This document shows, piece after piece, positions 14,152 to 18,163 of a DNA stretch of 18,163 nucleotides. The DNA is taken from the NCBI GenBank assembly GCA_023426345.1, contig JAFAAX010000013.1, forward strand, positions 1 to 18,163. Reading direction: 5' to 3'. The position numbers and the translations under genes are program-made. The notes beneath the pieces were generated by a model. The model was not told where the DNA came from and searched no databases. It saw nothing but the letters and a program-made list of their open reading frames with translations. Source of the stretch: Actinomycetes bacterium (GTDB lineage: Bacteria > Actinomycetota > Actinomycetes > Actinomycetales > Actinomycetaceae). Positions within the stretch are counted from its first letter, which is position 1. The number at the start of each line of letters is the position of its first letter.

Positions 14152-15447
14152 ATGGCTGGGACGGTGCGCACTGCCCGCGGTGTCCGCGTACGAGGGCGGC
14201 GCCGCGTCGCCGCGGCGCTGGCGGTGGGCGGGCTGACGGGGTCCCTGTGCCTGACCGGGATCGGGGCGGCCCTGGCCGACGACGACCGCGACGCGGTCGC
14301 CCAGCAGCAGCAGGACGCCTCCACCCACGTCGAGGAGCTCAAGAGCCAGCTGGGGGAGATCGACGCCGGACTGGCCCAGGTCTATCTGGACCTGGACGCG
14401 CTCAACCGGCAGATCCCCGTGGCCCAGAGCGAGCTGGCGGCCGCGCAGACGGCGTACCAGGCCGCCACCCGCGAGCATCAGGTGGCCCTGGACCAGCTGG
14501 AGTCCGCGCAGGCGGAGAGCGACCGGCTGGACACGGAGATCACCCAGTCCCAGGACCGCCAGACCCAGGCGTCGGAAGCGGTGGCGGCCCTGGCCCGCCA
14601 GATGTACCGCGGCGAGGTCTCCTCCCCGATGATGGTCGTGCTGTCGGGGGACTCCACCCAGGACATCGCCGACCGGGCATCGGCGGCGGAGGCGCTGGCC
14701 CGCTCCCAGAACAAGGTCCTCGCCGACGCCCGGGACTCCCAGGTCGTCCAGGAGAACCAGGCGGAGCGCCAGAAGGCCGTCACGACCAGGATCTCCGGGC
14801 TCGAGGAGAAGGCGGCGGACGCCGAGGCCGCCGCCGAGCAGGCCCAGACGACCGCTCAGGCCAAGGTCGGCGAACTCGCGGACCTCCAGCAGCAGGCCCA
14901 GGCGAAGAAGGAGCAGTGGGAGTCCCAGAAGGACCAGGCCTCGAAGCAGCTCGACCAGTGGCAGGCGGAGTACGACGCGCAGACGCAGAAGCTCGCCGAC
15001 ATCGACGCGGCGAACCGCGCCCAGGGACGCGTCTTCACCACCGACGGCGGCATGTTCACGTCGCCGCTGCCCGTCCCCCTGGAGGTGACGTCCCCCTTCG
15101 GGTGGCGCGTCCACCCGGTGCTCGGCTACTCGAAGTACCACAACGGCACGGACTTCGCCGCGGCGTGCGGCACGAACATCTATCCGATCGCCCCCGGCCA
15201 GGTGGTCGCCGTGACGGTGGAGACCGCCGGCGGCAACGTCGTCTACGTCAACCACGGCATGATCGACGGGCACTCGTGGGTGAGCGCCTATGTCCACATG
15301 CAGCAGCCCAATGCCTGGGTCGGCGAGTCGGTCGACCGCTCGACCGTGCTCGGCTGGGTCGGCGCCACCGGGTACGCGACGGGCTGCCATCTGCACCTCT
15401 CGCTCATGCAGGACGGCGCCGACGTTGACCCGATCGACTACCTGTAG
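14152..15447 (+). CDS. M23-family peptidoglycan endopeptidase with coiled coil (EnvC-like, FtsEX partner)
   Basis: A 431-residue secreted protein. An Arg-rich N-region and hydrophobic core end in ALADDD, so cleavage is likely near residue 42. Residues about 48-300 are a long Gln/Ala/Glu-rich coiled coil typical of FtsX-activated hydrolases. The C-terminal LytM/M23 domain has a complete zinc site: H330 and D334 in HNGTD, H382 in YVHM and H413/H415 in HLH, so it should be active rather than an EnvC-type activator. It should cut peptide cross-links during septation. AGGAGG lies seven bases before the ATG and overlaps the ftsX stop, so translation is coupled. A role as FtsEX effector is inferred from position and architecture. 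Confidence 0.9.
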   Translation: MAGTVRTARGVRVRGRRRVAAALAVGGLTGSLCLTGIGAALADDDRDAVAQQQQDASTHVEELKSQLGEIDAGLAQVYLDLDALNRQIPVAQSELAAAQTAYQAATREHQVALDQLESAQAESDRLDTEITQSQDRQTQASEAVAALARQMYRGEVSSPMMVVLSGDSTQDIADRASAAEALARSQNKVLADARDSQVVQENQAERQKAVTTRISGLEEKAADAEAAAEQAQTTAQAKVGELADLQQQAQAKKEQWESQKDQASKQLDQWQAEYDAQTQKLADIDAANRAQGRVFTTDGGMFTSPLPVPLEVTSPFGWRVHPVLGYSKYHNGTDFAAACGTNIYPIAPGQVVAVTVETAGGNVVYVNHGMIDGHSWVSAYVHMQQPNAWVGESVDRSTVLGWVGATGYATGCHLHLSLMQDGADVDPIDYL

Positions 15448-15522
15448 GAGAATGGCCGGCTGTGCCCGACGGGTGGACCCGGCCACGCGGGGCCGCCCTC
15501 GTCGATGACGGAAGGAGGGACC

Positions 15523-16050
15523 ATGCCCAAGGAATGGAAGAAGCCGAAGCCGACCGAGGGGGAGCGGCGCAAAGCGGCCTCGGACGCGAAGAAGACGATC
15601 GCGCGCAACAAGAAGGCGCTCCACGACTACGAGATCGAGGAGCGCTGGGAGGCGGGGCTGTCCCTCATGGGGACCGAGGTCAAGGCGCTGCGCATGGGGC
15701 GCGCGTCGCTGGTCGACGCCTGGGTCGAGGCGAAGGACGGCGAGGCCTGGCTGTACGGGGCGAACATCCCGATGTACGCGCAGGGCTCGTGGACGAACCA
15801 CGCGCCGACGCGCAAGCGCAAGCTGCTGCTCCACAAGTCGGAGATCCTCCGCATGGAGCAGAAGGCGGCGGCCAAGGGATACACGATCGTGCCGCTGGAG
15901 CTCTACTTCGTGGGCGGGCGCGTCAAGGCCGAGGTGGCCCTGGCCCGCGGCAAGCAGGAGTGGGACAAGCGCCAGGCCCTGCGCGAGGCCCAGGACAAGC
16001 GCGAGGCCGAGCGCGAGATGCGCCGCTACACCAAGCAGGCGGTGCACTGA
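15523..16050 (+). CDS. smpB: SsrA-binding protein SmpB
   Basis: A 175-residue RNA-binding protein that carries tmRNA to stalled ribosomes and mimics the missing codon-anticodon helix. The beta-barrel core is intact (IARNKKALHDYEIEERWEAG, LMGTEVKALRMGRASLVDAW, LYGANIPMYAQGSW), and the charged C-terminal tail, which enters the mRNA channel, ends in RYTKQAVH. ATG at 15523 is preferred over 15505 because AGGAGG (15513-15518) lies between the two and family members start at MPK-type sequences. The N-terminus has a Lys/Glu-rich extension of about 20 residues. Its RNA partner ssrA lies 155 bases downstream. Confidence 0.96.
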   Translation: MPKEWKKPKPTEGERRKAASDAKKTIARNKKALHDYEIEERWEAGLSLMGTEVKALRMGRASLVDAWVEAKDGEAWLYGANIPMYAQGSWTNHAPTRKRKLLLHKSEILRMEQKAAAKGYTIVPLELYFVGGRVKAEVALARGKQEWDKRQALREAQDKREAEREMRRYTKQAVH

Positions 16051-16125
16051 TCCAGGGTCCGCGTCGCGGGGGATGGAGGGAGCGGGCGGGTTCGCCGTGA
16101 GCGGAGCCGCGGGGCGCCATCCGTC

Positions 16126-16155
16126 TTGATCGACGAGGGCGGCGCCGGGTAGGCT
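16126..16155 (+). promoter_or_regulatory. ssrA promoter
   Basis: TTGATC (16126-16131), 18 bases, TAGGCT (16150-16155). Transcription would begin near 16162, giving a 5' leader of about 44 nt that RNase P removes to form the tmRNA 5' end at 16206. The -10 is identical to that of prfB. Confidence 0.6.
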
Positions 16156-16205
16156 GATGGGGCCGATGGGGAGCGATCCGCGTCGGCGCCATGAAGAAGT
16201 ACACA

Positions 16206-16578
16206 GGGGATGATCGGTTTCGACGGCGGTCGTCGATCGAGGGGAAGCGGGTCGAGGACGCGCGCTCAGCTCGTGAACGATGCGTGCAAACCCATAGGTG
16301 CCGAACACAATCGCACCGACTACGTTCTCGCTGCCTGATCGCAGCCTGAGCTTTTAGTCCGTCAGCCCGGGTGGTGCTCCCAGCCCGGTTCCTGGCGTCA
16401 TTCAGGGAGCCACTGGGTGCGGGCCGTGTCAGCGGGCCCGCTCCGACACTCAGCTGACTGAGCCCATCCGGATGTCCGGTCTGCAGGACGCCGGGGGCTG
16501 AGAAATGCTTAGCAGACTGCGCCCGGAGAATCACTCGGGGCCGGCCGTCGGACGGGGGTTCGATTCCCCCCATCTCCA
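16206..16578 (+). ncRNA. ssrA: tmRNA (transfer-messenger RNA)
   Basis: The tRNA-like ends pair as an acceptor stem: GGGGATG (16206-16212) with CATCTCC (16571-16577), discriminator A at 16578. The 5' block GATCGGTTTCGACGG is diagnostic of bacterial tmRNA. The T arm is GGGGG-TTCGATT-CCCCC (16554-16570). The next bases are CGA, so CCA is not encoded and must be added. The mRNA-like part encodes a tag ending in LAA at 16300-16338, and pseudoknot-like GC stems fill 16340-16500. About 373 nt, normal for a one-piece tmRNA. It rescues stalled ribosomes with SmpB and marks products for Clp proteolysis. Its 3' end is followed by an integrase gene. Confidence 0.96.
16300..16338 (+). other. tmRNA proteolysis tag reading frame
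   Basis: The resume codon is GCC at 16300, after CATAGGT; the frame reads AEHNRTDYVLAA and stops at TGA. The LAA end is the ClpXP degron. The residue before it is Val, where many tags have Ala (ALAA). Confidence 0.85.
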
Positions 16579-16581
16579 CGA
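16554..16581. other. Probable integration site (att) in the 3' end of ssrA
   Basis: The T-arm and acceptor 3' strand of ssrA, followed 178 bases later by a tyrosine recombinase reading away from it, is the standard arrangement of an ssrA-integrated element. The core sequence should be repeated at the far end, outside this window, so exact limits are unknown. Confidence 0.6.
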
Positions 16582-16584
16582 GAC

Positions 16585-16616
16585 ACCCCGGGACTCCGCT
16601 GGAGTCCCGGGGTTTT
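16585..16616 (+). terminator. Intrinsic terminator after ssrA
   Basis: Perfect 13-bp stem: ACCCCGGGACTCC (16585-16597) and GGAGTCCCGGGGT (16601-16613), with loop GCT, followed by TTTT (16613-16616). It starts seven bases after the mature tmRNA end. If the att core ends at about 16581, this terminator belongs to the inserted element and replaces the original one. Confidence 0.85.
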
Positions 16617-16693
16617 CGTTGTCCTGGTGCGGAAAGATCTAGGTTGGCCTCTGGTGCGTATGGTGCATGGGATAGTGTGAAACAGCATCCACT

Positions 16694-16740
16694 GTTGCAC
16701 GTGGACTGCACGAGATGTTGCACGTCGGACGTCGTGCAAC
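16694..16740. promoter_or_regulatory. Repeated GTTGCACGT sites upstream of the integrase
   Basis: GTTGCACGT occurs at 16694-16702 and 16717-16725, and the reverse CGTGCAAC at 16733-16740, forming an 8-bp perfect inverted repeat with the second copy. A partial copy, TGCACG, lies at 16707-16712. Three TGGTGC copies occur at 16625-16666. Such clusters between att and int are typical of integrase arm-type sites or of a repressor that controls int. Confidence 0.55.
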
Positions 16741-16758
16741 TAGCTCCAGGAGGCAGGC

Positions 16759-17922
16759 ATGGGACGCAGAGCATTCGGCATGGTTCGGACACTGAAGTCC
16801 GGCCGTCACCAGGCGTCCTACACCGGGCCCGACGGACACCGGTACAACGCGGCGTCGACCTTCGCGCGCAAGACCGACGCCGACGCGTGGCTCTCCAGTG
16901 TCCAGACCGAGATCGCGAAGGACGCCTGGGTGTCACCCGACGTCAAGCGCGCCGAGGAGACCCGCGAGGCGGCCACCACCGCCGCACAGCTGCGCCGCGA
17001 GTCCCTGACCTTCAACACTTGGGCCGATGAGTGGCTCGCTCTCCTGCCCTCCATGAAGCGGACCCCCAAGACCATCCAGACCCATGGGTACCGACTCACC
17101 CGCCTCCGAACAGCCTTCGGCGAGCGGGTCCTGGCCTACATCACCCCAGGCGACGTCCAAGCCTGGTACTCACAGGTCTGGAACAGCGACGGCCCCGGCG
17201 TCGCACGACCGACCTACATGACCCTGTCGACGTGCATGAGCGCCGCCGTCAAGGCCGGACACATCGACACGAACCCCTGCCAGGTCACCGACGGGCAGAA
17301 GCACGTACCAGTGAAGGACCGCGAGCGCCGGCAGGTGGCCACCCCGGAGGAGGTCAAGGCTCTGGCCGATGCCATGCCTGAGGATCTGCGTCTCGCGGTC
17401 CTGCTGGCGGCGTGGTGTCAGCTGCGGGAGGGGGAGATCATCGGCCTGCAGCGTCGTGACATCGATCTGAAGACGTCCAAGCTGCGTGTGGCCAGGCAGA
17501 TCCAGTACGTCACGGGGGACGGAGCCACCGAGGGGCGTCCGAAGTCTGCAGCCGGCGCCCGGGTCGAGACGATCCCTGCATCTCTCCTGCCCGTGGTGAA
17601 GCGACATCTGAAGGACCTCACGGGGAAGGCCCCGATGTCGCTCGTCTTCCACCGCCCCGGCCGGATCGACATGTCGGTCCACCCGAACACCCTGCGGTAT
17701 GCGTGGAACCGTGCGCGGAAGGCTGTCGGGATGGACTGGTTCGTGTTCCACGACCTCCGGCACACGGGCCTGACCATCTGGGCACAGAACGGAGCTACCT
17801 ACGCGGAGCTCCTCCACCGCGGCGGTCACAGCTCGCTCGAGGTCGCACTGCGATACCAGCACTGGACCGAGGAGCGTGACCGCGAGCTCACCGAGAAGAT
17901 GAACAGTCAGATACTCGTCTGA
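16759..17922 (+). CDS. int: Tyrosine recombinase / site-specific integrase
   Basis: A 387-residue phage-type integrase that would insert and excise the element at ssrA. An N-terminal arm-binding part (about 1-65) precedes a core-binding SAM-like domain (about 82-180) and the catalytic domain (about 192-387). Catalytic residues appear in order: R223 (QLREGEIIGL), K262 (GRPKS), H331 and R334 (HDLRH), H357 (GGHSS) and nucleophile Y366 (LRYQHW). All are present, so it should be functional. AGGAGG lies five bases before the ATG at 16759. The gene reads away from ssrA. No excisionase gene is visible before the IS element starts at 18040. Probably from an actinophage or integrative element. Confidence 0.94.
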   Translation: MGRRAFGMVRTLKSGRHQASYTGPDGHRYNAASTFARKTDADAWLSSVQTEIAKDAWVSPDVKRAEETREAATTAAQLRRESLTFNTWADEWLALLPSMKRTPKTIQTHGYRLTRLRTAFGERVLAYITPGDVQAWYSQVWNSDGPGVARPTYMTLSTCMSAAVKAGHIDTNPCQVTDGQKHVPVKDRERRQVATPEEVKALADAMPEDLRLAVLLAAWCQLREGEIIGLQRRDIDLKTSKLRVARQIQYVTGDGATEGRPKSAAGARVETIPASLLPVVKRHLKDLTGKAPMSLVFHRPGRIDMSVHPNTLRYAWNRARKAVGMDWFVFHDLRHTGLTIWAQNGATYAELLHRGGHSSLEVALRYQHWTEERDRELTEKMNSQILV

Positions 17923-17978
17923 TCCTGGTGCTCTTGTGGACATGGGTATTGATCTCGGGGCAGGCAGGCTATAGAAGG

Positions 17979-18017
17979 TTGCCCCCGTCCGGACGAGTTG
18001 AGTCCGGACGGGGGCAA
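17979..18017. terminator. Strong hairpin downstream of int
   Basis: Perfect 16-bp stem: TTGCCCCCGTCCGGAC (17979-17994) and GTCCGGACGGGGGCAA (18002-18017), with a seven-base loop. It starts 56 bases after the int stop. No T-run follows on either strand, so it may be a bidirectional terminator or another structural element. Confidence 0.6.
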
Positions 18018-18039
18018 ATACTGTAGGTGCCTGTTTACT

Positions 18040-18163
18040 GGCTCTTCGTCATTCAGCGTGGTTTGGTTGTCCTTGCTTGACGGGTTTCGGGGGTTGGCGG
18101 TAGGGGCGTTGTCCGGAGGCTGAGGCGAGGATTCGCAGGCGGTAGTTCTCGAAGTTGCGGAAG
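18040..18163 (-). mobile_element. ISL3-family insertion sequence, terminal end only
   Basis: The boundary is set by GGCTCTTC at 18040-18047, the start of terminal repeats in actinobacterial ISL3 elements as I recall them, immediately next to a transposase stop codon (18049-18051). ISL3 elements make 8-bp target duplications, so TGTTTACT (18032-18039) should recur at the other end. The rest of the element lies outside the window. Confidence 0.7.
18049..18162 (-). CDS. ISL3-family transposase, C-terminal 37 residues
   Basis: On the minus strand, the last 37 codons read FRNFENYRLRILASASGQRP, then a Pro/Lys/Gln-rich tail ending NHAE. The F-x-N-x-x-N-Y-R-x-R-x-L block is the conserved C-terminal signature of ISL3 DDE transposases, after the catalytic Glu. 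Only the end is visible, so integrity of the gene cannot be judged. The stop lies within the terminal inverted repeat. Confidence 0.78.
   Translation of the reverse strand, partial: FRNFENYRLRILASASGQRPYRQPPKPVKQGQPNHAE

Noticed and set aside
13177..16308. 1043-codon open frame on the minus strand
   Set aside because: It is antisense to ftsX, the M23 peptidase and smpB, all of which have intact motifs. No family resemblance is visible.
1..18163. CRISPR array, rRNA or ordinary tRNA genes
   Set aside because: No regularly spaced repeats were seen, and the only tRNA-like fold recognised is that of the tmRNA.

Overview
The window is GC-rich DNA from an actinobacterium. The gene set and order (prfB, ftsE, ftsX, an M23 peptidase, smpB, ssrA), the CmtR/CtpG-type metal module and the recurring TAnnnT -10 promoters point to the phylum. 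Actinomycetaceae (Actinomyces/Schaalia-like) is my best guess at family level, but that is inference.

Layout. (1) Positions 1-1825, minus strand: the N-terminal 608 codons of a large PEP-synthase/PPDK-like protein with a degenerate KaiC-like head; its 3' end lies outside the window. (2) 2011-4553, plus strand: a self-contained metal-resistance cassette. A CmtR-type ArsR repressor has its cysteines at the same positions as mycobacterial CmtR, and it is translationally coupled to a CtpG-like P1B ATPase. (3) 4594-5967, minus strand: NADP-type glutamate dehydrogenase. (4) 6169-8904, minus strand: a four-gene operon of a YtrA-type GntR repressor, an ABC ATPase and two paralogous ABC-2 permeases, driven by a leaderless promoter with an overlapping inverted repeat. 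(5) 9075-10598: a divergent pair of a MarR repressor and an MDR-type NAD(P)H:quinone oxidoreductase, with a 23-bp near-perfect palindrome between them that fills the oxidoreductase promoter. (6) 10599-11289: a decayed stretch holding the 3' half of a DUF523 gene and an unexplained 15-bp perfect inverted repeat. (7) 11302-16578, plus strand: the core block prfB - ftsE - ftsX - M23 peptidase - smpB - ssrA. It joins release factor 2, the FtsEX divisome ABC complex with its likely hydrolase partner, and the two parts of the trans-translation system. (8) 16579-18163: the start of an integrated element. A tyrosine recombinase sits immediately downstream of the ssrA 3' end, which is the probable attachment site. 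An ISL3-family insertion sequence enters at 18040 and runs off the window.

Regulatory architecture is the most distinctive part. Several genes (cmtR, gntR, prfB) place a -10 hexamer exactly six bases before the start codon and so should give leaderless mRNAs. ftsE appears to be preceded by a leaderless 10-codon reading frame whose stop overlaps the ftsE start. I found no clearly novel multi-gene system. The closest candidates for something undescribed are the ftsE leader peptide, the paired ACCAAATGGT sites at 11094-11206, and a GC-rich motif repeated around smpB and elsewhere.
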